A stretch of 35,699 bases of DNA from Smithella sp. M82 (GTDB lineage: Bacteria; Desulfobacterota; Syntrophia; Syntrophales; Smithellaceae). Numbering within the stretch: position 1 is the first letter of the stretch; each line of letters opens with the position of its first letter. Made by a program: the position numbers and the translations under genes. The stretch lies in the NCBI GenBank assembly GCA_001683985.1, contig MAEO01000089.1, forward strand, positions 1 through 35,699, given 5' to 3'. Below, one piece after another: positions 1-7,971 of the stretch. Below the pieces are notes generated by a model. It did not search any database. It was not told where the DNA came from and worked only from the letters and a program-made list of their open reading frames with translations.

Positions 1-83
1 TTTTGATTCAATGCACTCATACAACCCCGGACCCACCACCCCCATGACATACCCAACTTATGGGGAAGGGTTAGTTTTCTCAA

Positions 84-141
84 GGGGGGTGAGGGGGGAT
101 TTTTATCCTCCTTTGTGACGGATACCGTCATGTGGGTTTCA
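84..141 (+). repeat. 58-bp dispersed repeat with a TGACGG/CCGTCA hairpin, copy 1
   Basis: A G-rich stretch followed by a T/C-rich stretch and a small palindrome (TGACGG-ATA-CCGTCA, 116-130) runs into GTGGGTTTCA. Nearly the same sequence recurs at 25348-25406, where the palindrome is TGACGGC-GT-GCCGTCA, so the hairpin is kept while its loop and closing pair differ. The second copy forms the right end of an insertion inside a WYL regulator gene. This suggests that the unit, or a larger element containing it, is mobile or was mobilised. No coding sequence was seen in 1-250. Confidence 0.75.
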
Positions 142-208
142 CCTCGTTGATGATAGGTTTTTGAACCCAAATTACTCTATCACCCTGATTTATCAGAATC
201 AACGAGGT
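141..208. repeat. 10-bp inverted repeat with a long loop
   Basis: ACCTCGTTGA at 141-150 is matched by its reverse complement TCAACGAGGT at 199-208, with 48 bases between, followed by a T-rich run (209-220). It could be a weak terminator for something entering from the left of the window or the edge of a repeat element. The loop is too long to be sure. Confidence 0.4.
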
Positions 209-251
209 TTTCTATTTTTTTGACGGTGGATCAGGGAATAATCAGCTGTTT

Positions 252-291
252 AAAATAAAAGCACGCTTAAAAATGAGCGTGCTTTTATTTT
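252..291 (-). terminator. Rho-independent terminator of the tRNA-Asn gene
   Basis: A 16-bp stem (252-267 with 276-291) encloses an 8-base loop. Its core is GCACGCT/AGCGTGC, and A/T tracts on both sides make it a bidirectional intrinsic terminator. It starts two bases after the 3' CCA of the minus-strand tRNA, so it most likely ends that transcript. Confidence 0.85.
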
Positions 292-292
292 C

Positions 293-368
293 TGGCTCCC
301 CAGCGCGGACTCGAACCACGGACATGCTGGTTAACAGCCAGCCGCTCTACCGACTGAGCTACTGGGGA
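293..368 (-). tRNA. tRNA-Asn (anticodon GTT), CCA encoded
   Basis: Read on the minus strand, 76 bases fold as a full cloverleaf. The acceptor stem pairs TCCCCAG with CTGGGGA, the D-arm contains AGCTCAGTCGGTAGAGC, the anticodon stem-loop is TGGCT-GTT-AA-CCAGC, the T-arm contains TTCGAGT, the discriminator base is G and the CCA end is genomically encoded. The GTT anticodon reads AAC/AAU (Asn). The gene has its own promoter and terminator and looks intact. Confidence 0.97.
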
Positions 369-389
369 ATATTTGCTTTTGTCCCGCGC

Positions 390-418
390 TTCATAATACA
401 AGAAGAAGCGGATGTCAA
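390..418 (-). promoter_or_regulatory. Sigma-70 promoter of tRNA-Asn
   Basis: On the minus strand TTGACA (418-413) is followed after 17 bases by TATGAA (395-390). The region just downstream is GCGCGGG, the GC-rich discriminator typical of stringently controlled stable-RNA promoters. The predicted transcription start lies about 15 bases before the tRNA 5' end. Confidence 0.7.
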
Positions 419-600
419 CCTCAATTAAATATTTTGTGCAAAAAATTAAAATTGTTTGCTTCTTATCAAAAAATGCTAAATTGTTCTAATGATTTTGAGT
501 AGTTTATAAAAAATATTTTCCGGTCGAATCATATCATTTTCTTGCCTCATAAATCACTATAGTATATAGAAACACACTTTTTAAAGAGCGATTATAGGGA

Positions 601-824
601 ATGGGATCTAAAACCAAAGCAGGAAGTCAGGAATTTTTAAAAAAACATGTACCGGATGAAGGATTGTGTACCGGTTGCGGCGCCTGCGTGAATCTCTGTC
701 CTTATCAGGTTATCTATTCCGATCGCACCGTACAATTGCATAAGTGCGATTTGGATGATGGCAGGTGTTTCAGTTTCTGTCCTGGAACGGTGACCGATCT
801 TGATGTATTAAGAAAAGCAGTTCA
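601..824 (+). pseudogene. 5' fragment of a FrhB-type (F420 hydrogenase/dehydrogenase beta subunit) iron-sulfur protein
   Basis: The first ~75 codons match the N-terminus of the coenzyme F420 hydrogenase/dehydrogenase beta-subunit family. They carry a 4Fe-4S motif C23-x2-C26-x2-C29-x3-C33 followed by C49, C56 and C60. Full-length members are several hundred residues. Here family-like sequence stops near codon 75 (about base 825), and the open frame to 1398 then simply runs antisense through the 3' end of the protease gene. I infer that a rearrangement or deletion fused this gene's 5' end to the convergent protease. The start ATG at 601 is preceded only by a weak GGGA. It is probably non-functional, although a short ferredoxin-like peptide cannot be excluded. 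Confidence 0.7.
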
Positions 825-2945
825 ATGTCCTATCCGGTCACTCAAAACCTGCGCCACAGGCTGCGTCGAGCTCAGCATCACCATGTCGAGTAGAACATTG
901 ATGCTTTCATTAATAAAAGGTGAATACTGTTCTTTTATTCTCTGCTTGAGTTCGGTCGGTGTTTTATTTTCTTTGCTCCCTCCTTCCTTTTCCACTTCCT
1001 TGCGCAAGTCTGCAAGCCTTATAATTCCTTTTCTTTCGGCAGCCTCTTTGTTGTTTTTAATGATTTCAGCAAATTTTTCGTCTTTGGTAACCCTAACCTT
1101 GGACTTTGCCGCCAGTGTTGTGAGCATTGACTGTTCCACATTTTTCCATGGCGGTGTAGGATTTATATACCAGCCCAGAAAGGGTTTTATTGTTTGGGAT
1201 GGTAGCGGATATTCCAACGCCGTTTCACCGATATCTTTGAGAATGAAAAAATTAGGCAATCGCACGTCTGCTTCTACACCTGTCTTTTGTGTGGAGTGGC
1301 CGCCGGGGAGAAAGAACAGAGAAGTGGTAACTTTCATACCTCCCAGATCTTGTGGCAGTGGTGTTAGTGCCTGCACGGAACCCTTACCAAAGGTATGATC
1401 AGTACCGATGATAACCGCACGATAATAGTCTTTTAGAGCTCCCGCTACGATCTCGCTTGCCGATGCACTCAAACGGCTCGTCAACACGACAAGGGGGCCT
1501 GTGTAAACCGAGCGTGAATTTTCAGCAGGAAACTTGATCAGTTTATATTTACCTTTCATTTCTGATGTACCTGTTCCATTGACATAAATCGTAATTCGTT
1601 CATGACTGTCTTTGGTTGCCACGATTGCGCCTTCCCCAAGAAAGAGACCGGCGATGCGCACTGCTTCCGAGAGCAGACCTCCTCCGTTACGTGACAGGTC
1701 CAGTACGATTCCGTCAACATGCTGATGTCGGGCCTCAGCAAGAAGGTTTTTCACGTCCTCATAGCAGGACTTATTTCCCTTTTCATCGCCGTAAAAAGAC
1801 GGAAGATCTATAATACCGAAGCGGTAATGCTTTCCGTCCATTTTTCGTGATTCATAGGTAATTTTAGCTTCCTGTTCCTTGATGTCGACCTTATCGCGTG
1901 TTATAGTCACATCCAAGCGGTATGTGCGTTCTGCCTGCCGCAAGATTGTCAAGGTTAGCCGTGTTCCTTTTTTACCGCGGATCATTTTGACAACATCTTG
2001 CAGATCCATATCAATAATATTAACTGGCTTTTCTTTTGCCTGAGCTACAGCGATAATCTTATCTGCAGGCTTCAGCAGGCCTGAACGTTCGGCGGCTCCT
2101 CCTGGAATCAACTCCTCGACAACGGTAAAACCGTTGTCGCTCCTAAGAACTGCCCCAATTCCTTCCAGAGAAAGTTGCATCTGAATACGGAGCTCTTCCA
2201 GATCTTTGGGGGACAGATAGGTCGTATGAGGGTCTAAGGACTGAGCGAAGGCCTCTGCGGCAACGGTAATTAGTTTTTCAGGATTACGTTCAACTATCCG
2301 CATGGTTTGCAGTTCATATCGATGAATCTGTTTTTTCTTAGCTTCAGCCAAGTCGATACCTGCCAGCAAATCATTTTCAATCTGGAATTGTACAATTTTT
2401 TTCAGAAGCATTTGTTTTTCCGTTGTTGTCTTGGCATATGGGCGCTTTTTTACGTCGATGTTTAATTCCAGAATTTCATCAAGGCGATAGTCCGGCCCTA
2501 TAATCTTTTTGACAATAGCTTCATTTTCCTGTGCCCGTGTAACGAGCAAATCATAAACCGGCTTGAGTGAATTGCAGTTAGCGGTTTGTATGCTTACGAA
2601 CAAATTCTGTAAATATGATTTCAACCTTTCCAGATCGGATGCGTACAAAAGCGTTTTAGATGGGTCCAGTCGTTGAATCATGTTGTTAATGGCGTGAATT
2701 TTTACATCGCCAGTCAGGTCTTTTATTGCGTAGTGATTATTCAGAAAATTTTTCATCAGCACCGGCAGGTGATTGCAGGTAAGGTTTTTGGCCACTGAGG
2801 AAAGAGGTAAAATCAAAATCAGCAGCAGAAGCAGCAAAAATTTTTTCCAATTGAATCTGTTTTTACTACTGAAATTTATTCTGCTGCTACGGGGATTGTT
2901 TCCTGAACTGTATTCGTTGATATCGTTGGTATTTTTATCCGGCAT
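822..2945 (-). CDS. prc: Tail-specific (carboxy-terminal processing) protease, S41 family
   Basis: A 707-residue periplasmic serine protease of the Prc/Ctp type, which degrades or trims exported proteins at the C-terminus. Residues 34-52 form one hydrophobic segment (signal peptide or anchor). A PDZ domain covers about 252-338 (GIGAVL ... GLLKPADKI). The S41 catalytic domain holds the Ser/Lys dyad: Ser495 in SASASEI and Lys521 in FGKGSVQ. After it comes the C-terminal extension (about 590-700) of the long E. coli Prc-like subclass, so the length is right for that group. The last residues after QPVAQV lie at the junction with the truncated FrhB fragment, so the natural C-terminus may have been changed by a few residues. 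The gene has its own promoter (3015-3043) and is monocistronic. The symbol is by family resemblance. Confidence 0.93.
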   Translation of the reverse strand: MPDKNTNDINEYSSGNNPRSSRINFSSKNRFNWKKFLLLLLLILILPLSSVAKNLTCNHLPVLMKNFLNNHYAIKDLTGDVKIHAINNMIQRLDPSKTLLYASDLERLKSYLQNLFVSIQTANCNSLKPVYDLLVTRAQENEAIVKKIIGPDYRLDEILELNIDVKKRPYAKTTTEKQMLLKKIVQFQIENDLLAGIDLAEAKKKQIHRYELQTMRIVERNPEKLITVAAEAFAQSLDPHTTYLSPKDLEELRIQMQLSLEGIGAVLRSDNGFTVVEELIPGGAAERSGLLKPADKIIAVAQAKEKPVNIIDMDLQDVVKMIRGKKGTRLTLTILRQAERTYRLDVTITRDKVDIKEQEAKITYESRKMDGKHYRFGIIDLPSFYGDEKGNKSCYEDVKNLLAEARHQHVDGIVLDLSRNGGGLLSEAVRIAGLFLGEGAIVATKDSHERITIYVNGTGTSEMKGKYKLIKFPAENSRSVYTGPLVVLTSRLSASASEIVAGALKDYYRAVIIGTDHTFGKGSVQALTPLPQDLGGMKVTTSLFFLPGGHSTQKTGVEADVRLPNFFILKDIGETALEYPLPSQTIKPFLGWYINPTPPWKNVEQSMLTTLAAKSKVRVTKDEKFAEIIKNNKEAAERKGIIRLADLRKEVEKEGGSKENKTPTELKQRIKEQYSPFINESINVLLDMVMLSSTQPVAQVLSDRIGH

Positions 2946-3014
2946 AATTGTACTCTGTTTTGATTCAACCCCAATATGAACAGGTTTGTCTTGTACTAAA
3001 AAATAATATTGATG

Positions 3015-3043
3015 ACGATAAAAGGGTAAAAGGATTCTGTCAA
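3015..3043 (-). promoter_or_regulatory. Candidate promoter of the Prc protease gene
   Basis: On the minus strand TTGACA (3043-3038) and TATCGT (3020-3015) are separated by 17 bases, giving a 5' leader of about 65 bases before the ATG at 2945. The -35 is consensus and the -10 matches 4 of 6. Confidence 0.55.
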
Positions 3044-3275
3044 GTAAAAAAGGGGTATCGCATGCAGTGTTTTGTTGATGGTTGGAGTTCTCTGTGTATG
3101 TTTCTTTTGTTTCGAATAAAGAGATTAAATGCCAATTAACAGGAAAATTTGAATAAGAGTTATAAAGATGGCGTCGGACAAGGATTTGCTGGTAATTTGT
3201 TTATGATTTTCTCTGCTGAACATGTGCAGGTGGAAAAATAAATCCGGGGATTTTTTGTTTGGCTGTTCTTGAATC
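3044..3275. other. Non-coding stretch between two minus-strand genes
   Basis: Between the radical SAM stop codon and the protease promoter I see no convincing gene. One open frame across 3125-3433 is an out-of-frame shadow of the radical SAM gene. There is no strong hairpin, so the end of the radical SAM transcript is not visible. Confidence 0.5.
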
Positions 3276-4220
3276 CTAAAAAAACAACCTCCATCCCGCG
3301 TATATTGATCCTGGTATAAAATCCAAAGCTCCGGATGCTTCGGCAACAGGTGTGAATCCACAGGCATCACAGTTGATTTTACCGCGGTTCTTGACGTAGC
3401 AGCCTTTCGTGATGGTACCATCCGGCTCAACATTAATCAGAATGTCATCATGACAGGTCCAGTGATTGTCAATAAAGGCCTTAAGTCTGTTTGCCGAATT
3501 CAAAATTGGCGACCCTCTTTTTTTTAGTTCCAGCAATTTTTCAATGACAGCGCGGCGTTCTTCCGGTAAAAGGAAAAGATCTTCTTCTCCCTGATTATAA
3601 GGATAGAAAAACTGAACGGTCATTCCTTTCAGCGTAGGTATTTCCTGTACCCACTTTGCCAAGGATTCCGCATCACGCCAGTTGCGGCGATTCAGAGTGC
3701 AGTGAATAAAAACCTTGGGGTGTTTAGTATTTTTGATGTTAGAGCATATCCGGTCGAAGGAATCACTTCTCAAATAATCTTGCGTTTCCTTCAGTCCGTC
3801 CAGACTTACCCACAGTGTATGAGACGGAACATCAAGGGGCAGCGTGCCGTTGGTTGTCACCGCCACGCGCAGGAAATATTTTCTGGCATAAAGGACAAGA
3901 TCGTGAAAACGGTGGGAGCCGTCGCGCCATAGCAGCGGTTCGCCACCTTCAAAAACGACCAGGCGGGTACCGAACCGATGCAATAAATCCAATTTCCTGA
4001 TTGCCGTATTCCAGGACATGTGAGTCTTTTCATTATCAGAGCGTAGATGAAAAGGACATGCCCGGCAGGCCAGGTTGCAGCTGTAGGTAACCTTAAAGCT
4101 GGCCAAAAGCGGTAATTTGCGTCCCAGTATTTTTCGCTGGAGAAAAAACCATGAGAGATCAAAAGGCCAGGGTATAGGTGCAGTTTTTAAATTTTCATTA
4201 TTTGGGAGACGCATTAACAA
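3276..4220 (-). CDS. Radical SAM protein with a C-terminal cysteine (SPASM-like) region
   Basis: The 314-residue protein has the radical SAM signature C48-x3-C52-x2-C55 (CNLACRAC) in the first quarter. Glycine-rich and GGEPLL-type strands of the SAM-binding barrel follow (VVFEGGEPLLW, about residues 92-102). The C-terminal part has three further cysteines in the pattern GCYVKN...CDAC, as in SPASM/twitch-type auxiliary cluster regions. Such enzymes use a 4Fe-4S cluster and S-adenosylmethionine to make a 5'-deoxyadenosyl radical; the substrate cannot be told from sequence. No peptide precursor gene or transporter sits beside it, so a peptide-maturase role has no context support. It has a strong promoter of its own. 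Confidence 0.85.
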   Translation of the reverse strand: MLMRLPNNENLKTAPIPWPFDLSWFFLQRKILGRKLPLLASFKVTYSCNLACRACPFHLRSDNEKTHMSWNTAIRKLDLLHRFGTRLVVFEGGEPLLWRDGSHRFHDLVLYARKYFLRVAVTTNGTLPLDVPSHTLWVSLDGLKETQDYLRSDSFDRICSNIKNTKHPKVFIHCTLNRRNWRDAESLAKWVQEIPTLKGMTVQFFYPYNQGEEDLFLLPEERRAVIEKLLELKKRGSPILNSANRLKAFIDNHWTCHDDILINVEPDGTITKGCYVKNRGKINCDACGFTPVAEASGALDFIPGSIYAGWRLFF

Positions 4221-4226
4221 CTAAAA

Positions 4227-4270
4227 AGTTTCCTTTAGGAAACTATAGGAACAAAGAAAGGGCATGTCAA
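4227..4270 (-). promoter_or_regulatory. Strong promoter with start-site hairpin, radical SAM gene
   Basis: On the minus strand TTGACA (4270-4265), a 17-base spacer and TATAGT (4247-4242) form a near-consensus sigma-70 promoter. A perfect 7-bp hairpin AGTTTCC-TTTA-GGAAACT (4227-4244) overlaps the predicted start of transcription, so it is either an operator or a 5' mRNA hairpin. The remaining gap to 4455 holds nothing recognisable. Confidence 0.65.
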
Positions 4271-4455
4271 TATTATAAAAAAGAAGTTGGCACTCTTATT
4301 TGCTGCAAACATATTTCTCTGCGATAAATTATTTATAGTTCCAGACGTGAAAACATTTGTCTTATCGTTAACTTTGCTGCGGTATTAATGTTTAATCCGG
4401 GGCAAGCTGTACCAACAGAAATAGCGCTTTGAGTTAGAATTGGTATAAGTATTGA

Positions 4456-4483
4456 TTGACATTGCCTGCTTGAAAATTATATT
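4456..4483 (+). promoter_or_regulatory. Sigma-70 promoter of the flavodiiron gene
   Basis: TTGACA (4456-4461), a 16-base spacer and TATATT (4478-4483) precede an AGAGGT Shine-Dalgarno (4505-4510) and the ATG at 4517. This promoter probably also serves the rubredoxin gene 34 bases downstream of the flavodiiron stop. Confidence 0.65.
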
Positions 4484-4516
4484 GTTTTTATCGTAAATTC
4501 AGAAAGAGGTGCAGTA

Positions 4517-5725
4517 ATGAAGGATATTTATTCGGCTATAAAAGTGACTGATAATGTTTACTGGGTCGGCGCCATTGATTGGACAATCCGCGATTTTCAT
4601 GGATACACAACGCCGCATGGCAGCACTTATAATGCCTATCTGGTGATGGCGGATGATATTACCTTAATAGATACGGTAAAGGCGCCGTTTATGGATGAGA
4701 TGCTGTCCCGTATCAAATCCGTAATCGAACCTTCCAAAATCAAATATATCGTTTCTAACCATTCCGAAATGGATCATTCCGGCTGTCTGCCTGAGGTAAT
4801 TGATTTCATCAAGCCTCAAAAGGTATTTGCTTCGACAGTTGGCGTAAAAACGTTGAAAGAACTGTTCCATGATAAGCACGAAATTATTCCGGTGAAAGAC
4901 GGCGAAACACTCAGTCTTGGTAATATGGAACTGACCTTTATGGAAACGAGGATGATTCATTGGCCGGACAGTATGTTTACATATCTGACCAAGGATGAAC
5001 TTTTATTTTCGCAAGATGCTTTCGGCATGCATCGGGCAACGTTCGAGCGTTTTGCCGATGAAATTCCGGCGGCGACTCTGGAATATGAAGGGGCAACTTA
5101 TTACGCCAATATAGTTTTGCCTTATTCAGCAATTGTTCTGAAAACACTGGAGAAGGTCGCGGCAGCAGGTCTGAAAATCAAAATTATTGCTCCCGATCAC
5201 GGGCCGATCTGGCGTAAAGATATCGGTTGGATCATTGATCTTTATAAAAAATGGGCTCTGCAGAAACCGACTGCCAAGGCGGTTGTTGTTTATGCTGCTA
5301 TGTGGCGCTCCACCGAGAAGATGGCCAGAGCCATCAGTGAAGCGCTAGCACAGGCTGGTGTAAAAGTAAGGCTCATGTCTATGAATGAAGTTCACCGTAG
5401 TGAGGTTGTTTATGAATTGTTGGATGCCGGAGCATTGATTGTCGGTTCACCGACACTCAACAACAATATTCTGCCGCAAATGGCCGATGTTATGACTTAC
5501 TTAAAGGGATTGAAACCGGTAAATAAGATTGGTGCAGCTTTCGGTTCTTACGGTTGGAGTGGAGAATCGGTGAAACATTTAGAAGCAATACTAAAAGAAA
5601 TGAAAGTTGATGTTGTAGCTGAATCAGTAGCTGTGAAAAACAATCCCGGCATTGATGTTTTGGAGAAATGTCATGAATTGGGTAAAACTATCGCTGCAGA
5701 GTTACAGAAAAGATCAATATCATGA
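4517..5725 (+). CDS. fprA: Flavodiiron protein (A-type flavoprotein, rubredoxin:oxygen oxidoreductase type)
   Basis: A 402-residue cytoplasmic enzyme that reduces O2 (or NO) to water (or N2O) in anaerobes using electrons from rubredoxin. The N-terminal metallo-beta-lactamase-like domain carries the diiron ligands H82-x-E84-x-D86-H87, H148, D167 and H228 (in APDHGPIW). The C-terminal flavodoxin-like FMN domain covers about 255-400. All ligands are present and the length is standard, so it should be active. The rubredoxin gene follows directly, which matches the known electron donor of this family, and rubrerythrin comes next. This supports an O2/peroxide defence cluster. Whether it prefers O2 or NO cannot be read from sequence. 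Confidence 0.95.
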   Translation: MKDIYSAIKVTDNVYWVGAIDWTIRDFHGYTTPHGSTYNAYLVMADDITLIDTVKAPFMDEMLSRIKSVIEPSKIKYIVSNHSEMDHSGCLPEVIDFIKPQKVFASTVGVKTLKELFHDKHEIIPVKDGETLSLGNMELTFMETRMIHWPDSMFTYLTKDELLFSQDAFGMHRATFERFADEIPAATLEYEGATYYANIVLPYSAIVLKTLEKVAAAGLKIKIIAPDHGPIWRKDIGWIIDLYKKWALQKPTAKAVVVYAAMWRSTEKMARAISEALAQAGVKVRLMSMNEVHRSEVVYELLDAGALIVGSPTLNNNILPQMADVMTYLKGLKPVNKIGAAFGSYGWSGESVKHLEAILKEMKVDVVAESVAVKNNPGIDVLEKCHELGKTIAAELQKRSIS

Positions 5726-5759
5726 TAAAAATTTAAAATAAATTTCTAAGGAGTTAACG

Positions 5760-5918
5760 ATGAAAAAATATGTTTGTGGTGTATGCGGTTATGTTTACGA
5801 TCCGGCTGAAGGTGATAAGGAAAGCGGCGTTTCTCCTGGGACACCTTTTGAGAAGTTACCGGCAGACTGGGTTTGTCCGGTTTGCGGGGCGGAGAAGAGT
5901 GAATTCTCCCCCGAGTGA
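5760..5918 (+). CDS. Rubredoxin
   Basis: A 52-residue protein with two C-x2-C pairs (CGVC near the start, CPVC near the end) that bind one iron as Fe(Cys)4, plus the family's conserved Tyr and Trp residues (GYVYDP, DWVCP). AAGGAG at 5748-5753 lies seven bases before the ATG. Its position just after the flavodiiron gene fits its role as electron donor to that enzyme. Length and motifs are complete. Confidence 0.97.
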   Translation: MKKYVCGVCGYVYDPAEGDKESGVSPGTPFEKLPADWVCPVCGAEKSEFSPE

Positions 5919-5933
5919 GGATTTCTAAAAGTG

Positions 5934-6048
5934 TGTCATTGCGGGCCTTCTCTCAAAAGGCATTGCAATCTAAAAACAAGATTTCTTGCGGAGTATGATC
6001 CCGCGCACCCGAAATGCTCCGGGCAAGTTGCGGGACTTCGAAATGACA
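5934..6048. repeat. 115-bp palindromic intergenic repeat (TGTCATT...AATGACA)
   Basis: The element begins TGTCATTGCGGG and ends in the inverse AATGACA. Internal GC-rich segments can pair with one another, as in dispersed intergenic repeats. It has no reading frame of note. It sits between rubredoxin and rubrerythrin and may separate or attenuate their transcripts. Its ends resemble the 31-bp repeats at 10640, 13690, 24918 and 27357. Confidence 0.65.
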
Positions 6049-6078
6049 TGAAATAAGCCAAAACAAAAGAGGTTATAT

Positions 6079-6576
6079 ATGGATAAAATTCAGGAAGCTT
6101 TGAATCAGGCGTATGCGGGTGAAGCAAAGGCAGCGCTCAGGCTTAAGGTTTACGCACAGAAGGCGGAAGCGGAAGGCTACAAGCAAATGGCAAAACTTTT
6201 TCGCGTCATAGCATTTTCTGAAGAAATTCACGGTGCAAGAGCTCTGAGGGCGCTGAAGGAAATCAAAGGCACGGAAGAGAATCTGGCCGCCAGCTTCGAA
6301 TCTGAAAAGCAGGTTGCTGAAGTTGCTTACGATCAGTTTGTCAAAATGGCGGAGGCCGAAGGTAATAAAGAAGCTGTGTTGCATTTCAGCCAAAGCCGGG
6401 ATGTGGAAGAAACTCACGCCAAGCTTTACAAAGAGGCCATGTCGCACTACATGGAAGAAAGAGAAACGACTTACTATGTCTGCAAAGTATGCGGCTATGT
6501 TTCGGATGGTGTCTTGCCTGATGAATGTCCTGTATGTGGGGCGAAGGCAGAAATGTTCGTGTCATTCACTGATTAA
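6079..6576 (+). CDS. Rubrerythrin
   Basis: A 165-residue peroxide-reducing non-haem iron protein. A four-helix ferritin-like domain (about 1-128) has E15, E48-x2-H51 and E110-x2-H113 as diiron ligands. A C-terminal rubredoxin-like domain has C135-x2-C138 and C150-x2-C153. Such proteins reduce H2O2 to water in the anaerobe cytoplasm, taking electrons from rubredoxin, whose gene lies 160 bases upstream. AGAGG precedes the ATG at a normal distance. It is the short form common in strict anaerobes. Confidence 0.95.
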   Translation: MDKIQEALNQAYAGEAKAALRLKVYAQKAEAEGYKQMAKLFRVIAFSEEIHGARALRALKEIKGTEENLAASFESEKQVAEVAYDQFVKMAEAEGNKEAVLHFSQSRDVEETHAKLYKEAMSHYMEERETTYYVCKVCGYVSDGVLPDECPVCGAKAEMFVSFTD

Positions 6577-6689
6577 GGTTGTATTGAGTAATATTGGCCG
6601 TTAAGAGTACACGATAATAAACCGTCTGCTCCGGCGCATAATCTGAAGTTTACGCATGCGGTATGACAAATTAAATACAAGGTAAGAAT

Positions 6690-7532
6690 ATGCGCGTTCG
6701 TTACATTATAACAGCGGCTTTGTTGGTTGTGAATTTTATACTGCCCGGCATTGCAATTTGTGAAGAAAAACCGCTTTGGGAAATAGGCGTGGGACTAGCT
6801 CTGCTCCAGATGCCTGATTATCGGGGTTCAGACGAAAACAGAGTTTATCTTCTGCCGTACCCGTACGCTGTTTATCGCGGTGATATATTTAAAATAGATG
6901 AGAATCGTATTTCCGGGCAAATTTTTAAAACAGATAGAGTTTTGCTGGATTTCAGCATTTTTGGTTCCGTGCCGGTAAAGAGTGATGATAATTCCGCCCG
7001 TGCCGGAATGCCTGATCTTGATTCGACTTTTGAATTAGGTCCGGCTTTGAAAATTAAACTTTGGTCGGAAAAAGAGTATAAAATCAAACTGGACCTGACA
7101 ATACCTGTACGGGCTGTTTTTTCCACTGATTTTTCTTCCGTGCGTCATGAGGGGTGGGTGTTCAGCCCGCGAATTAATTTTGTAAAAGGTGATTTAATTC
7201 CCGGAACCGGTTTAAATCTGGGAATATCTGCGGGGCCGATGTTTGCCGACAGCGGCTATCACGATTACTACTATACTGTAGAATCCCAGTACTCGACTGC
7301 TGTTCGTCCTTCATATTCTGCCGGCGGTGGATACAGCGGTTCAACTCTTACTGTTGGTTTGGGCAAGGAATATAAACAATTTATTTTTCACGCTTTTGTC
7401 AGCGCCGATTTTCTTCAGGGTGCATCTTTTGAGGACAGTCCTCTGGTGAAGAGAGAAACTACATTCATGAGTGGTGTTAATGTTTCCTGGGTTTTCTTTA
7501 AATCGGCAAAAATGGTAGGTTTGGAAAAGTAA
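6690..7532 (+). CDS. MipA/OmpV family outer-membrane protein
   Basis: The 280-residue protein begins with a signal peptide (hydrophobic residues 7-23, then an Ala-Ile-Cys-Glu type junction). The mature part has alternating polar/apolar strands, with LWEIGVGLALLQMPDYRGSD at its start, typical of the MipA/OmpV beta-barrel. In E. coli MipA is a scaffold for murein synthesis; most family members have no tested role. AAGG lies a few bases upstream of the ATG. A cysteine near the cleavage site could hint at lipidation, but no clean lipobox is present. Confidence 0.85.
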   Translation: MRVRYIITAALLVVNFILPGIAICEEKPLWEIGVGLALLQMPDYRGSDENRVYLLPYPYAVYRGDIFKIDENRISGQIFKTDRVLLDFSIFGSVPVKSDDNSARAGMPDLDSTFELGPALKIKLWSEKEYKIKLDLTIPVRAVFSTDFSSVRHEGWVFSPRINFVKGDLIPGTGLNLGISAGPMFADSGYHDYYYTVESQYSTAVRPSYSAGGGYSGSTLTVGLGKEYKQFIFHAFVSADFLQGASFEDSPLVKRETTFMSGVNVSWVFFKSAKMVGLEK

Positions 7533-7560
7533 AAAGTGAAAAGTGAATAAGGGCAATTAT

Positions 7561-7971
7561 ATGCCGGTTGTCATAACAAGGTGGCTGATAATAACGGTAG
7601 CAATCCTGCTCGCATCACAGTTTGTGCCGGGGATTAAGGTGGATACTCTTTCGACAGCCGTTATCGCAGCTTGTGTTTTAGGCCTTATCAATATTTTCTT
7701 AAGGCCTATTTTGGTTTTTCTGACTCTGCCGTTGAGCATTTTGACGCTTGGGTTGTTTTATTTCGTTATTAACGCTCTTTTACTGGAGCTTGTATCTCGT
7801 ATTGTGACAGGTTTTTACATCAAAGATTTCTTCTCTGCTTTTTTAGGTTCTCTGATTATCAGCGTTGTCGGTTGGTTGGCCAATTCGTTTATTGCCGGTC
7901 ATAAAATAGATAAGCCGGATGATCCTGACTATATTGACTTAGAAAAAAGGGACGATGGAAAATGGCGGTAG
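7561..7971 (+). CDS. Small four-helix membrane protein, phage-holin-4-2-like (PF04020 type)
   Basis: The protein has about 136 residues with four hydrophobic segments (roughly 7-24, 29-47, 51-75 and 87-107) and a short charged cytoplasmic tail ([10 protein letters not shown]). This pattern and the motif [20 protein letters not shown] match the widespread phage holin family 4 superfamily 2 proteins. These are usually chromosomal and of unknown function, not true holins. I chose the ATG at 7561 because AAGGG lies eight bases upstream; an in-frame GTG at 7543 would add six residues without a good ribosome site. The 3' end overlaps mutS by 10 bases, so the two are probably co-translated. Confidence 0.8.
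   Translation: MPVVITRWLIITVAILLASQFVPGIKVDTLSTAVIAACVLGLINIFLRPILVFLTLPLSILTLGLFYFVINALLLELVSRIVTGFYIKDFFSAFLGSLIISVVGWLANSFIAGHKIDKPDDPDYIDLEKRDDGKWR

Noticed and set aside
825..1398. Open frame continuing the FrhB fragment for ~190 codons
   Set aside because: It runs antisense to the conserved 3' part of the Prc protease gene and has no family-like sequence after codon 75.
3125..3433. 102-codon minus-strand frame
   Set aside because: It is out of frame with the radical SAM gene that it overlaps and reaches into non-coding DNA without family-like sequence.
7543..7560. GTG start extending the small membrane protein by six residues
   Set aside because: There is no ribosome site before the GTG, while AAGGG lies eight bases before ATG 7561.
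7561..7971. The holin-like gene as evidence of a prophage
   Set aside because: This family is common as an isolated chromosomal gene, it overlaps mutS, and no phage genes are present.
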